Positions 1 to 10,100 are shown, counted from the stretch's first letter. The stretch: DNA of 35,610 nucleotides from JAGCJX01 sp045638645 (GCA_045638645.1 JAZUBU010000014.1:1-35610), one strand, 5' to 3'. Translations and numbers: made by a program. The notes: a model not told the origin generated them from the letters alone.

Positions 1-1
1 A

Positions 2-823
2 CGCAAGGTCAAGGATCTCACCTATGTGACGACTGAATTTGCAGGGGCGACGTTAGAGAACCGGGGCGTCGTCCTGGACCTGCGCTGTATTGACGAGGAC
101 GGAACCAGCTTCATCGTGGAGATGCAACGATACCGGCAGGATCATTTCACAGAGCGTTGTGTGATGTATGCGTCACGCGTGTATGATTCTCGTTCCCGAG
201 AGGAGATCGTCAATTTCAAGATTCCGCCCGTCTACCTGGTTGGAATTCTAGCTACCGATGATTTTGACCGAAGCCATCCCGCATGGAAGGATTGCTACAT
301 CTCCGAGTACGCTTTCCGAGAAGAAAAGACCGGAGAGTTGTTAAACGAGTCTATTTCCATTATCTTTGTAGAGCTCAAGCGGTTCAACAAACCGTTGGAT
401 GCGTGTAAAAGTCTGCAAGATAAGTGGTGTTACGCACTCAAGTACATGTCCCAGCTCGAGGACCTGCCCGACAAACTGCAGACTGATATCTTCCGACGGT
501 TGTTTGAAGCCGCTGAAATTGCTGAATTCAGCGTGGAAAAACGACAACAATACGATAAGGACATGATTACAGAACGCGATTGGGAAAACATCAAACAAAC
601 CGCACGACGAGAAGGGCGTGAAGAAGGCCACCGAGAAGGTCTTGAGGAAGGGCGTACTGAGGGACGTAAAGAAGGACGCGAGGAAGGACGCCAAGAAGGC
701 CTCGAGGAAGGACGTGCAGAGGAACGTCTTGCCGTAGCAAAGAATTTCAAGGCTCTCGGCATCTCAACAGCAGACATCGCCAAAGCAACGGGCTTGACGC
801 CCGAAGAAATCGAGGCGCTCTAG
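2..823 (+). CDS. Rpn-family PD-(D/E)XK nuclease/putative transposase, 5' end cut off by window edge
   Basis: The reading frame is open from the first bases (RKVKDLTYVTTEF...), so the gene enters from the left and the GTG at 26 is not its start. The FIVEMQ motif about 35 residues in, preceded by an acidic strand (VVLDLRC), is the PD-(D/E)XK nuclease core of the Rpn/PF12784 family ('recombination-promoting nuclease/putative transposase'). After the nuclease part comes a helical segment (SQLEDLPDKLQTDIFRRLFEAAEIA). Then there is a charged tail of EGR/EEG units (about 610-720) that is probably coiled coil, and a short end resembling a helix-turn-helix (ISTADIAKATGLTPEEIEAL). Such genes are multicopy and mobile-looking in Bacteroidales, and a broken relative lies at 15269-15769. 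Family membership is confident; its exact biological role is not known. Confidence 0.85.
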   Translation, partial: RKVKDLTYVTTEFAGATLENRGVVLDLRCIDEDGTSFIVEMQRYRQDHFTERCVMYASRVYDSRSREEIVNFKIPPVYLVGILATDDFDRSHPAWKDCYISEYAFREEKTGELLNESISIIFVELKRFNKPLDACKSLQDKWCYALKYMSQLEDLPDKLQTDIFRRLFEAAEIAEFSVEKRQQYDKDMITERDWENIKQTARREGREEGHREGLEEGRTEGRKEGREEGRQEGLEEGRAEERLAVAKNFKALGISTADIAKATGLTPEEIEAL

Positions 824-841
824 CTACCCATTATTATAGAA

Positions 842-890
842 AGAAAGGTGACTAACCTGCCCTCATCGGACACGGATTAGTCACCTTTCT
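842..890. terminator. Bidirectional hairpin between convergent genes
   Basis: Perfect 14-bp inverted repeat (AGAAAGGTGACTAA at 842-855, TTAGTCACCTTTCT at 877-890) with a 21-base loop. It lies between the convergent Rpn gene and the bactofilin gene. The T-tract is weak and interrupted (CTTTCTCTC), so termination efficiency is uncertain. Confidence 0.65.
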
Positions 891-911
891 CTCATTCGTC
901 TTCTGACACGT

Positions 912-1322
912 CTAATCAACCTCCTCAGCAGCAAGTTCTGTTTTCTGCTGATACAAGGCTGTGACTTTTTCAAACTCAGACTTCTGCATCATGTTGCAAG
1001 AACCATCATAAGAAGCCCCCAACTCTACAGCCAAACGTCCAACGTGCAGTTCACCATTAAAAACACAAGGTGCTTTCAAAGATGCAACTTCTTCCACATA
1101 CACCTTGCCCTCCAGGTTGCCCCACACATCCAGGTTCGTGCACATAGTTTGGCCCATCACATGACCCGTCTCACCCAAGACAAGACGGCCGGAAGTATAA
1201 ATAGTTCCCACCACTTCGCCATCCACACGGATATCGGAGGTCGTACGGATCAAACCCTCAATGTGCGTTCCCTTGGAGATTCGACAAATCTCGTTGATCT
1301 GGTTGTTTTCTTGTTTTGCCAT
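912..1322 (-). CDS. Bactofilin family cytoskeletal protein
   Basis: This 136-residue protein has the bactofilin (PF04519) pattern: a short polar N-terminus, then a repetitive beta-helix core (ISKGTHIEGLIRTTSDIRVDG..., LVLGETGHVMGQTMCTNLDVWG) with hydrophobic residues at regular spacing and glycines at turns. The C-terminal tail is short and acidic. Bactofilins polymerise into membrane-associated filaments that position cell-wall or other proteins. The gene lies 34 bases downstream of lpdA on the same strand, so the two are probably co-transcribed, although no functional link is obvious. The ATG at 1322 gives a normal family length. Confidence 0.85.
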   Translation of the reverse strand: MAKQENNQINEICRISKGTHIEGLIRTTSDIRVDGEVVGTIYTSGRLVLGETGHVMGQTMCTNLDVWGNLEGKVYVEEVASLKAPCVFNGELHVGRLAVELGASYDGSCNMMQKSEFEKVTALYQQKTELAAEEVD

Positions 1323-1356
1323 CCGTTGCTATATTATAATTAAGGTATGAGACATG

Positions 1357-2751
1357 TTAGATATGAACCGCTTCGTTGTGCGCCGCGGCGGCGGCTTCCA
1401 TGATAGCTTCGCTCATCGTCGGGTGCGGGTGCACACTGTGGATGATTTGGCGTGCTGTCAAGCCATTGTTCATCGCCACCACCATGCCAGACAACATTTC
1501 AGTCACATTACCACCGATCATATGGATACCCAAAATCCGGTCTGTTTGCGGATCCACCAAAATTTTCACAAAACCGTCACGGTCGCCTGCAGACACAGCC
1601 TTACCGGAAGCGGTGAAGGGGAATTTACCCACCTTGTATTCCACACCTTCTGCCTTCAACGCGCGCTCTGTCTTACCCACAGATGCCACTTCAGGAGAGG
1701 TATAGGTACAACCCGGCACGTAATCATAATTCACCGGTTTCGGATTCAGTCCGGCGATGTTCTCTACACAACACAAAGCCTCAGCCGAAGCCATGTGAGC
1801 CAATGCCGGCGTCGGAATGATGTCACCAATCGCATAAATGCCCGGTACATTTGTACGGCAATACTCATCCACTTTCACCTTGCCACGAACCATTTCAACG
1901 CCCAGTTCTTCCAAACCCAGGTTTTCGGTGTTCGGAATCACACCCACTGCCGAAAGCACACGTTCCACTTCAATGACTTCCTCACCTTTCTTGGTCTGAA
2001 CAGTCAGAACACAATTTTCACCGGTTGTATCCACCGATTTCACCTGTGCCGACACCATGACCTTGATACCGGCCTTGCGGAAAGAACGGCTCAATTGGGC
2101 AGCTACGTCGTCGTCTTCGACCGGAACAATACGCTCCATGTACTCAATCAAATACACTTCCTCTACGCCCATGGTCTTGTAGAAATATGCGAACTCACTA
2201 CCGATAGCACCGCTACCAATCACAGCCAGACTCTTCGGCAATGTTTCAGGAACCAACGCCTGACGGTAAGAGATGATCTTCTGACCATCAATCGGCGCAA
2301 AAGGCAACGAATTCGGACGGGCTCCCGTCGCCAAAATGATGTGATCGGCCTCGTAATCCACTACCTCGCCAGCCTCGTTCTTCACTGAAACAATCTTACC
2401 CGGTTTCAACGAACCATGACCCGGGATAACGGTCACTTTATTTTTCTTCATCAGGAACTCCACTCCTTTGGACATTTGGGCAGACACACCCCGGCTACGC
2501 TCAACCACCTTGCGGATATCGGTTGCAGGCAGTTCCAACGCATCAAAACCATAGTCAGCAAAATGCTCTGCATAATGACGGGCTTGCGCACTCTTGAGCA
2601 AAGCCTTGGTCGGAATACAACCCCAATTCAAGCAGATTCCGCCCAATTCAGAGCGTTCAACCACAGCAGTTTGAAATCCCAACTGCGAAGCACGGATAGC
2701 GGCTACATATCCACCAGGACCGGAGCCAATGACAATAACATCGTATTTCAT
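1357..2751 (-). CDS. lpdA: Dihydrolipoyl dehydrogenase (E3)
   Basis: This 464-residue flavoprotein disulfide reductase reoxidises dihydrolipoamide of 2-oxoacid dehydrogenase or glycine-cleavage complexes, with NAD+ as acceptor. Seen directly: the FAD-binding GxGxxG (VIGSGPGGYVAAI, residues 7-19), the redox disulfide C40/C45 in GGICLNWGCIPTKAL, the NAD-binding glycine motif (AVIGSGAIGSEFAYFY), the second FAD motif (GIYAIGDI) and the C-terminal HPHPTMSEA with the catalytic His-Glu dyad. Length is typical. No E1/E2 genes lie in the window. A bactofilin gene follows immediately, and a TAnnTTTG box lies upstream. Confidence 0.96.
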   Translation of the reverse strand: MKYDVIVIGSGPGGYVAAIRASQLGFQTAVVERSELGGICLNWGCIPTKALLKSAQARHYAEHFADYGFDALELPATDIRKVVERSRGVSAQMSKGVEFLMKKNKVTVIPGHGSLKPGKIVSVKNEAGEVVDYEADHIILATGARPNSLPFAPIDGQKIISYRQALVPETLPKSLAVIGSGAIGSEFAYFYKTMGVEEVYLIEYMERIVPVEDDDVAAQLSRSFRKAGIKVMVSAQVKSVDTTGENCVLTVQTKKGEEVIEVERVLSAVGVIPNTENLGLEELGVEMVRGKVKVDEYCRTNVPGIYAIGDIIPTPALAHMASAEALCCVENIAGLNPKPVNYDYVPGCTYTSPEVASVGKTERALKAEGVEYKVGKFPFTASGKAVSAGDRDGFVKILVDPQTDRILGIHMIGGNVTEMLSGMVVAMNNGLTARQIIHSVHPHPTMSEAIMEAAAAAHNEAVHI

Positions 2752-2788
2752 AAAAATATAGGTATATTAATCCAATTTCTGATTTCTT

Positions 2789-2796
2789 CAAAAGTA
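2789..2796 (-). promoter_or_regulatory. Predicted -7 box for lpdA
   Basis: On the minus strand the bases read TACTTTTG, matching the Bacteroidota -7 consensus TAnnTTTG, 38 bases upstream of the lpdA ATG. No convincing TTG is present at the usual upstream distance. Confidence 0.45.
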
Positions 2797-2837
2797 CGAA
2801 TATTTTCCGGATTGACGGGCTTTTTTGACAAAAAATC

Positions 2838-2868
2838 TTGGTCACATCAAGAATTGTTCGTAACTTCG
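2838..2868 (+). promoter_or_regulatory. Predicted promoter for the small HTH-like protein
   Basis: TTG at 2838-2840, a 20-base spacer, then TAACTTCG at 2861-2868 (one mismatch to TAnnTTTG). The ATG follows at 2898, leaving a leader of about 25 bases. Confidence 0.55.
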
Positions 2869-2897
2869 GAACAAATTCAAATTAAAACATTATCACC

Positions 2898-3155
2898 ATG
2901 CCGACAACCATTACATTTAACGAATTGCGCAAGATCAAAGATCAATTGTCTCACGGTAGCGTTCAACAAATTGCTGACGAATTAAACATTGCTCCCGATA
3001 TGGTTCGCAACTATTTCGGAGGTGATCATTACGAAGGTGGCCAATGTCCTGGTTTCCACTTGGAACCCGGTCCTGATGGAGGTATTGTCCGTTTGGACGA
3101 CTGCACAATTCTCGACAAAGCTCGGGAACTCCTCAGTCGCCAACAAGAAGCCTAA
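2898..3155 (+). CDS. Small conserved DNA-binding-like protein
   Basis: An 85-residue protein with an N-terminal segment patterned like a helix-turn-helix (ELRKIKDQLSHGSVQQIADE, then LNIAPDMVRNYFGG). A conserved-looking glycine/proline-rich middle (GFHLEPGPDGGIVRLDD) and a final helix follow. Proteins of this shape and size are common in Bacteroidales and are usually named 'DNA-binding protein'; I know of no assigned function. It has its own predicted promoter and is divergent from lpdA. The family call is from remembered similarity, and the DNA-binding role is inferred. Confidence 0.7.
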   Translation: MPTTITFNELRKIKDQLSHGSVQQIADELNIAPDMVRNYFGGDHYEGGQCPGFHLEPGPDGGIVRLDDCTILDKARELLSRQQEA

Positions 3156-3301
3156 TCCGGCTGCAGCAATCTACAACACACCGGCAACCACCCGATTGGT
3201 TGCAAAACACCCCGGTTCCAACGGCAACGCGACTCTCACAGTCCACACCAGTTCAAACCGGTACATAAAGAAATTGCTTCAACAAGCAAGAACAAACTGA
3301 C

Positions 3302-3342
3302 AGTGACAAATCGAGGATATTTCGGTTTGTCACTTTTTTTTT
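3302..3342 (+). terminator. Intrinsic terminator
   Basis: A 9-bp stem (AGTGACAAA 3302-3310, TTTGTCACT 3326-3334) with a 15-base loop and a run of nine T. It lies 146 bases after the stop of the gene at 2898, so that gene has an unusually long 3' untranslated stretch. Confidence 0.85.
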
Positions 3343-3344
3343 GC

Positions 3345-3861
3345 GGATAACATTTCCCGCAACCTTCAAAGCCACCAGATACACCCCAAGCCGCCACATC
3401 CGCCAAACGTCCCACCACAGCCCCAAGCAAAAGGCCTACACACAATAACAAACAGCCATCATCTGTCTACAGCTGAATCCTTCTACCCCAAAAGCAAACG
3501 CTTCCACATCCCTCCAAACCTTAGGCCACAGCGAGCCCCGCACAAGTAGTCCCTGAAAGAGATCACCATGGCTCTAGTCATAGTCTGAATACCTTAAGCC
3601 TCGCCAAAACCCGCCACAACACGGTCTTTGTTCGATCCCTGCGGCCTAAGGTTTCAGGATAAACCTCGAGTCTGAAGAACAACAACAGCAACCCCAAAAA
3701 ACACAAACGGCCAACCCACAAAGGATTGACCGTATGTTTTCTTACGATAGCATGCGTTTTGAGATCTCTTGAGTCTTGGAGCCACTTGCTACCTTTGAGA
3801 GCCTCATGGACATCCAACAAGCCGCCATCGGATGCTGGCGTTTGCGACTACCTCCAGCAAG
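3345..3861. other. Gene-poor intergenic stretch with long-range inverted repeat
   Basis: No convincing protein or RNA gene is seen here; short open frames lack recognisable composition or start context. It contains a 12-bp perfect inverted repeat, AAACCTTAGGCC at 3516-3527 and GGCCTAAGGTTT at 3643-3654, 115 bases apart. Its right end carries an imperfect 40-bp tandem repeat that runs into the 3' end of the protease gene. It may be decayed DNA. Confidence 0.5.
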
Positions 3862-3890
3862 CTACCATCGGGTGCTGTCATTCGCAACTT
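3811..3890. repeat. Imperfect 40-bp tandem duplication at the 3' end of the tricorn gene
   Basis: Unit A (3811-3850) and unit B (3851-3890) align over 40 bases with about 10 mismatches, and a third start (CTTCCAGCAA, 3891-3900) follows. Unit B contains the last codons and stop of the protease gene. Unit A lies just beyond the stop, so the gene's 3' end was duplicated and the outer copy has drifted. Confidence 0.6.
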
Positions 3891-6800
3891 CTTCCAGCAA
3901 GACTTCGACCGCTTTCTCGATCTGTTGGTCTTGGCCTTTCATGGCTTTTTCGTATTCGTTGCGGACTTTGTAATCCGGCTCGAGTTGCAGGTTTTCCAGG
4001 TAACGACCGTCTTTGGTACGGTATCCGACTACCGGAATACCGAAGTACATCGACGGATCTTGCAAGGTTTCCCAGTTGACTGAGGTCATGGTACCCGGTA
4101 CCGGCATACCAACCACTTTACCGATGCCCATCGTTTGGTACACCCAGGGAGTACCGTGAGCATTTGAGTAGTTCGCTTCGCAAACCACCATCACAGAGGC
4201 TTTGTTGTAACGACGGGAAGGCATTTCACAAGCTACACGACCTTGGATGACTTGTTCCAGGTATTTGGTTCCTGAGAACAGAATCTCAATGTCTTCGTGC
4301 AAACGTCCTCCACCGTTGTTACGGGTGTCGATCACGATTCCGTCGCGAAGGTTGTATTTACCCAAGATATCCGCGTAAACGTCTCGGTAGCTTTCGTCTC
4401 CCATTGAACGGATGTGCACATAGCCCAAACGTCCGTTGGACAAGCTGTCCACCATTTTTTCCATTTGACGGATCCAGCGTTGATACAACAATTCGTTTTG
4501 GTGGGCTTTGGAGGTCAGACGGGTCACCTCTTCCCAACGTTCACCGGTAGCCGGATCGTAGCAAGCAATCAGGTTGTTCTCGCCTTGTTGGCCGTTGATG
4601 AGTTGGTAGTAGTCTTCTCCAGCAAGAATTTTTTCACCGTTGAATGATTCAATGATGATACCGGCCTTCACGCGGGTTTGGAAGTTGTCAAAAGGACCAA
4701 AATCCAATACTTCATCCACCTTCAAGCCATCACCTTTGTATCCAAGGTCAAACAACAGACCGAACTCCGGAGTGGGCTTACGAACGCCAACGCCACCATA
4801 ACCGCTACCGGTGTGGGACACGTTCAGTTCTCCCAGGATTTCACTCAACATCTCTGAGTAATCGTAGTTGTTTTTGATGTGGGGCAAGAAAGTTTCGTAA
4901 TCTTTTTCCAAGGCTTTCAAATCCACACCGTGGTAGTTCGGGTTGTAGAATTTCTCTTTTTGTTGCTTGAACATGTGGCGGAACATGTATTCACGTTCCC
5001 CGGCGGCATCCAATTCCATGGTTGCCGAGTATTCTACCGGCGTCACGTTACCACTGGGCAGGGCCATCTTGCTCACGCGTGAGCCAAGCAAGTACATGTT
5101 TTTGCCATCCGGCATCATGACGAGGCTGCGGGCACCCGCATTTTTCTTCAGGATCTTCACGGAATTTTCGCGTACATCGAGTTTCCAGAGGTCTTGACCT
5201 TTTTCAAAAGATGCCAGGAAGTACAAGGTCTCACCGTCTTTGCTCAAGACTGCATCCGCCAAGCTGGAAGACATCGGGGTGAGACGAACGATGCGTTGAT
5301 CCAATTTGGCCAAGTCGATTTGAACGGGTTTCACCTCGTCCTTTTTATCGTCTTTTTTCTTATCGGACTTCTTGTCGTCCTTCTTCTTGTCATCTTTTTT
5401 GTCTTTCTTGTCAGCCGCTTCTTTTTCTTTCTTTTCCCGGAATTTTTCCAATTCCTCGTAGCGGTCGTGTTCTTCTTTGCTCATCAGGAACTTGTCCATC
5501 GTCTCCTGGTTCATGAAGGCAATGAAGACGTCGTCCTGACTACCCCAGGATGCATGGGAACGCATACCGTGACGGTTGGAGGTGTACAACAAGGCATTAC
5601 CGTCCAACACCCATCTCGGAGAATGATCAATATAACCGCTGTTGGTCACGTTGTAGCAGGTACCGCCTTTCTCTGCCGACACAATGGCGATGTCACTGTA
5701 CGGGTCGCGTTGGTTGGTAATGATGGTCAACGCAAACCATTTTCCATCCGGAGACCATTGGTAGTCAAAACCATAATGTTGACGGGTATAGTGTTGGCTT
5801 CCGTCGGTGATCTGACGCACCTTGCCAGTTTCCAAGTTCAACACTTTCAAGAAAGTACGGTCTTCGATGAACGCAATTTCCTTACCATCAGGCGAGAAAG
5901 AGGGGTTGGTTCTCTCTACCTTGTTGTCCTTGAACAGAGGTTCTTCCTGGATGCTGGTTGCATAAGCAAAGTGCAGGTCTTCTTCTCGCGGCAGGGTGGC
6001 TTTGTACAAATTCCACACACCGGTGCGTTCGCTGCCATACACCAGGGTCTTGCCATCCGGAGAAATGGTCAGCCCTTCTTCTGCTGCCGGGGTAAACGTA
6101 ATTTGACGGGTTACACCGTGCTTGTCGGAGAAGGCAAAAACTTCACCACGATTGATGATGGCCAGTTCCTTACCGTCCTTGGACGATACAAACTCACGGG
6201 CACCGCGCACATTCAAAACAGAAGGACGGTCGTCTTCCGCATCTTTCACAATGTTGATGGCAACTTTCTTCGGTTTTTGGCCGTTGGCCATGGTGTAAAT
6301 CTCACCGTGGTAACCGAAACAGAGGGTTCCATTGTTGGCGGCGCTCAAGAAACGGATCGGGTGTTTTTTGAACTTGGTCAACGCGGTCACTTGATCCGGC
6401 GTATTCAAGTTGGAACGATAGACATTGAAGGAACCGCCGTCGCGTTCGCTCAAGAAGATCATTTCGTCATTGCCCACAAAAATCGGGTTGCGGTCTTCTC
6501 CCACGTTTTGGGTAAGTTGTTTGTGCAAACCGGCTTTGGCATCGTAATACCAGATATCACGGGCTACCGATGAGACATGGTGCTTGCGCCAAGCGTTCTC
6601 ACTACCCGTACGGTTTTCATACAAATAGGATCGTCCATCGGCATTCAGACTCATGCTGCAAACCGGAGTGGCTGCCACTTGTTCAGGACGGCCGCCTGCG
6701 ACCGGAATCTGATACAACTCGGTCATCCAAGAGGTCGGGAACAGAATACTGGAAGCCGGATCCTGGATGGCAGCGGAGAAATAAATCATTTTATCGTCGG

Positions 6801-7152
6801 CCGAGAATGCCAGGGGAGTTTCAGCAGTCGAGTGATAGGTTACCCGGGTGAGACGGCCACCTTCCGCCGGCACTGTGTAAATATCGAAACCTCCGTTGCG
6901 GTCGGTCACAAAGGCCAGGGTCTTGCCGTCGTTGGACCAGACAGGGCGGGACTCGTACGAAGAGGCTGTTGTCAATCTACGGGCAGTTCCACCCGCAACC
7001 GGTACTACATAAATGTCTCCCTGGTACACAAAAGCAATTTGCGTTCCGTCAGGGGAAATGGCATTGTAGCGCATCCACAAGGGAGCAGATTCTGCGTTCA
7101 TCACAAAGGTTGCGAGAACGGCGAACAAGGTTGATAACAGGAATTTTTTCAT
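3862..7152 (-). CDS. Secreted tricorn-like S41 family protease
   Basis: The 1096-residue product begins with a signal peptide (MKKFLLSTLFAVLATFVMNA). The N-terminal half consists of WD40/TolB-like beta-propeller blades (repeated ISPDGTQIAF, WSNDGKTLAF, FSPDGKEIAF motifs). A Lys/Asp-rich segment (about residues 590-630, KKDDKK units) separates it from a tricorn-core part with a PDZ-like segment and an S41 tail-type protease domain. Tricorn's catalytic residues have visible counterparts: S779-H780 in NVSHTGSG and S996 in ANYSNAHG, near the conserved DTRNNGGG. Known tricorn degrades peptides; with a signal peptide this one probably acts in the periplasm. It lies 21 bases downstream of secA on the same strand, so co-transcription is likely. 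Confidence 0.9.
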   Translation of the reverse strand: MKKFLLSTLFAVLATFVMNAESAPLWMRYNAISPDGTQIAFVYQGDIYVVPVAGGTARRLTTASSYESRPVWSNDGKTLAFVTDRNGGFDIYTVPAEGGRLTRVTYHSTAETPLAFSADDKMIYFSAAIQDPASSILFPTSWMTELYQIPVAGGRPEQVAATPVCSMSLNADGRSYLYENRTGSENAWRKHHVSSVARDIWYYDAKAGLHKQLTQNVGEDRNPIFVGNDEMIFLSERDGGSFNVYRSNLNTPDQVTALTKFKKHPIRFLSAANNGTLCFGYHGEIYTMANGQKPKKVAINIVKDAEDDRPSVLNVRGAREFVSSKDGKELAIINRGEVFAFSDKHGVTRQITFTPAAEEGLTISPDGKTLVYGSERTGVWNLYKATLPREEDLHFAYATSIQEEPLFKDNKVERTNPSFSPDGKEIAFIEDRTFLKVLNLETGKVRQITDGSQHYTRQHYGFDYQWSPDGKWFALTIITNQRDPYSDIAIVSAEKGGTCYNVTNSGYIDHSPRWVLDGNALLYTSNRHGMRSHASWGSQDDVFIAFMNQETMDKFLMSKEEHDRYEELEKFREKKEKEAADKKDKKDDKKKDDKKSDKKKDDKKDEVKPVQIDLAKLDQRIVRLTPMSSSLADAVLSKDGETLYFLASFEKGQDLWKLDVRENSVKILKKNAGARSLVMMPDGKNMYLLGSRVSKMALPSGNVTPVEYSATMELDAAGEREYMFRHMFKQQKEKFYNPNYHGVDLKALEKDYETFLPHIKNNYDYSEMLSEILGELNVSHTGSGYGGVGVRKPTPEFGLLFDLGYKGDGLKVDEVLDFGPFDNFQTRVKAGIIIESFNGEKILAGEDYYQLINGQQGENNLIACYDPATGERWEEVTRLTSKAHQNELLYQRWIRQMEKMVDSLSNGRLGYVHIRSMGDESYRDVYADILGKYNLRDGIVIDTRNNGGGRLHEDIEILFSGTKYLEQVIQGRVACEMPSRRYNKASVMVVCEANYSNAHGTPWVYQTMGIGKVVGMPVPGTMTSVNWETLQDPSMYFGIPVVGYRTKDGRYLENLQLEPDYKVRNEYEKAMKGQDQQIEKAVEVLLEEVANDSTRW

Positions 7153-7173
7153 AAACGGGTTGTTTAAGTCAGG

Positions 7174-10100
7174 TTATTCATCTTTGCCGTGGCAATGTTT
7201 GTATTTCTTACCGGAGCCACAGGGGCAGGGATCGTTGCGGCCTACCCGTTTTTCCACGTGAACAGGAGCGTTGCTCTTCGGCTCGCCACCGTTGGTCACC
7301 AGGTCGGTACGGGAAGTCTGCATGCGGCTCATATCCGTACGGGGACGGTGTCCTTCCGACAAGGTCGAGCTCACGGCCGGCTGTTGGTTCGGGGTTTCGG
7401 GCTGGTTGGGATTCGGGTTGCGGAGCGGGATGTGGGCACGCAACAGGAAGGCCAGCACTTCGCGGCTAATCTTCTCGATCACACCTTTGAAAAGGTTGAA
7501 ACTTTCAAACTTGTAGATCAACAGCGGGTCTTTTTGTTCGTAGGTCGCATTTTGAACGGATTGTTTCAAATCGTCCATTTCCCGGAGGTGTTCCTTCCAT
7601 TGCTCGTCAATCATGATCAAGGTAATGGCCTTGCACAAAGCACGTACGAGTTCACGACCTTCGGTTTCATAGGCTTTTTTGAGGTTCACCAGCACCTGCA
7701 TCATCTTCTGGCCATCGCCTACCGGTACCGCTACGTTTTCGTAGATAGCAGCCTGTTTTTCGAAGATGGTCTTGATGACCGGCCAAGCCTGGCGCACCAT
7801 CACCTCCATACGGCGGTTGTACTCTTCGCGGATGCGTTCCTGGAGACGGTCAGAGATTTGGGCCGGTTTGGCGTTCTTGAAGAATTCTTCGTCAAAGCCG
7901 GGATCGATGGAAAGGTTGCGCATCACTTCCAAGGAGAAGGTTTCGTAATCCATGCCGGCAGCCTGTTCGCTGATGACTTCGGCATAGTCCCCGATCATGT
8001 TCAGGATATCTACGTCAATCCGATCTCCATACAACGCATTGCGGCGACGGGTGTAGATCACTTCCCGTTGGGAGTTCATCACGTCATCGTATTCCAGCAG
8101 ACGTTTCCGGATACCGAAGTTGTTTTCTTCCACCTTGCGTTGGGCACGTTCGATGGTACTGTTCAACATCTTGTGTTCCAACATTTCTCCTTCGGTAATA
8201 CCCATCTTGTCAACCAAAGCAGTCATGCGGTCCGTACCGAAAAGACGCATCAGATCGTCTTCAAAGGACACATAGAACACAGACGAACCGGGGTCACCCT
8301 GACGACCGGCACGACCGCGCAACTGACGGTCCACGCGACGGCTGTCGTGACGCTCGGTACCAATGATGGCCAAACCACCGGCCTCACGCACACCGGTACC
8401 CAACTTGATGTCAGTACCACGACCCGCCATGTTGGTTGCAATGGTCACGGCTCCTGCTTGACCCGCATCAGCCACGATTTCTGCCTCGCGGGCGTGTTGT
8501 TTCGCATTCAAGACATTGTGTTTGATGCCACGCATCTTCAACATCCGGCTCAACAATTCGGAGATTTCAACAGAGGTGGTACCCACCAGAACCGGACGAC
8601 CGGCATTGGTCAATTCCACAATCTCCTGAATCACAGCATTGTATTTTTCTTTCTTGGTCTTGTATACCCGGTCGTTCAAGTCGTTACGGAGAATCGGCTT
8701 GTTGGTCGGGATGGTCACCACATCCAATTCATAGATGGACCAGAACTCGCCGGCTTCGGTCTCTGCCGTACCGGTCATACCCGCCAGTTTGTGGTACATC
8801 CGGAAGTAGTTCTGCAAGGTAATGGTTGCAAAGGTTTGGGTCGCTGCCTCCACCTTCACATTTTCCTTCGCCTCAATCGCCTGGTGCAGACCGTCCGAAT
8901 AACGGCGGCCTTCCAGGATACGACCGGTTTGTTCGTCCACAATCTTGATCTTGTTGTCCATCACCACGTATTCCACGTTGTTTTCAAACATCGCATAGGC
9001 TTTCAGCAACTGGTTCACGGTGTGCACCCGTTCAGACTTCAGGGCGTAATCGGCCAGCAAGGCGTCTTTGCGAGCTTGTTTTTCTTCCGGTGACAGGCCC
9101 ATCTTTTCCAGCTCGGAAATGTCAGATCCGATATCCGGCAAGACGAAGAACTTGGCATCCGACACGAGCGAAGCAATCAGGTCGTGACCTTTGTCGGTCA
9201 TTTCCACAGTCTTGCTCTTTTCTTCAATGATGAAATAAAGATCGTCGGTGATCAGGTGCATGTGCTTGTTGTTTTCCTGCATGTAGAAGTTTTCGGTCTT
9301 GAGCAGGATGGGTTTCACACCCGGTTCCGACAAGTATTTGATCAAGGGATTGTATTTCGGCAAACCTTTGTGGGCACGCAACAGCAACTTGCCGCCTTCT
9401 TCGATGTTGTTTTCGGAAATCAGGCGTTTGGCATCGCTCAACAATTTGGTTACCAATTGTTTTTGAGCATTGTAGATGCGTTCCACGAAGGGTTTGTATT
9501 CTGCGAACTGCTGGTCATCGCCTTTCGGTACGGGACCGGAAATGATCAACGGGGTCCGTGCGTCATCAATCAACACAGAGTCGACCTCATCGACAATGGC
9601 ATAGTGGTGCTTGCGTTGTACCAGGTCTTGTACGTTCACAGCCATGTTGTCACGCAGGTAGTCGAAACCGAATTCGTTGTTGGTACCGAAGGTAATGTCG
9701 GCACGGTAGGCGCGACGGCGGGCTTCTGAGTTCGGCTGGTGCTTGTCGATGCAATCCACGCGCAAACCGTGGAACTCGTACAAAGGACCCATCCATTCGG
9801 AGTCCCGTTTGGAGAGGTAGTCGTTGACGGTCACCACGTGTACCCCCTTGCCGGCCAGGGCATTCAGGAAGACAGGCAGGGTTGCCACGAGGGTTTTACC
9901 TTCCCCGGTTGCCATTTCGGAAATCTTTCCTTGGTGCAGGACGATCCCCCCGATGAGCTGAACGTTGTAGTGAACCATGTCCCACACAATCGGGTTACCC
10001 CCGGCGAGCCAGGTATTTTTCCAAACTGCATGCTCTCCTTCAATGTTCACATAATCGTGCTTGGTACTGAATTCACCGTCCATTTCGGTGGCTTTCACAC

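Noticed and set aside
1354..2388. Long open frame on the plus strand opposite lpdA (344 codons)
   Set aside because: It is antisense to a clear lpdA; His/Arg-rich composition and lack of any motif show it is a shadow frame.
2989..3300. Overlapping frame that could extend the small HTH-like protein by frameshifting up to the terminator
   Set aside because: The 85-residue product has the normal family length, and I saw no slippery sequence at the overlap.
3630..3639. GTTCGATCCC resembling a tRNA T-loop
   Set aside because: Flanking bases do not form a T-stem, and no acceptor, D or anticodon arms are found.
5194..6573. 459-codon plus-strand open frame opposite the tricorn-like protease gene
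   Set aside because: Shadow frame; its FFLFLV-rich stretch is just the complement of the Lys/Asp-rich linker.
7189..9093. 634-codon plus-strand open frame opposite secA
   Set aside because: Antisense shadow of secA; phenylalanine/histidine-rich and without recognisable domains.
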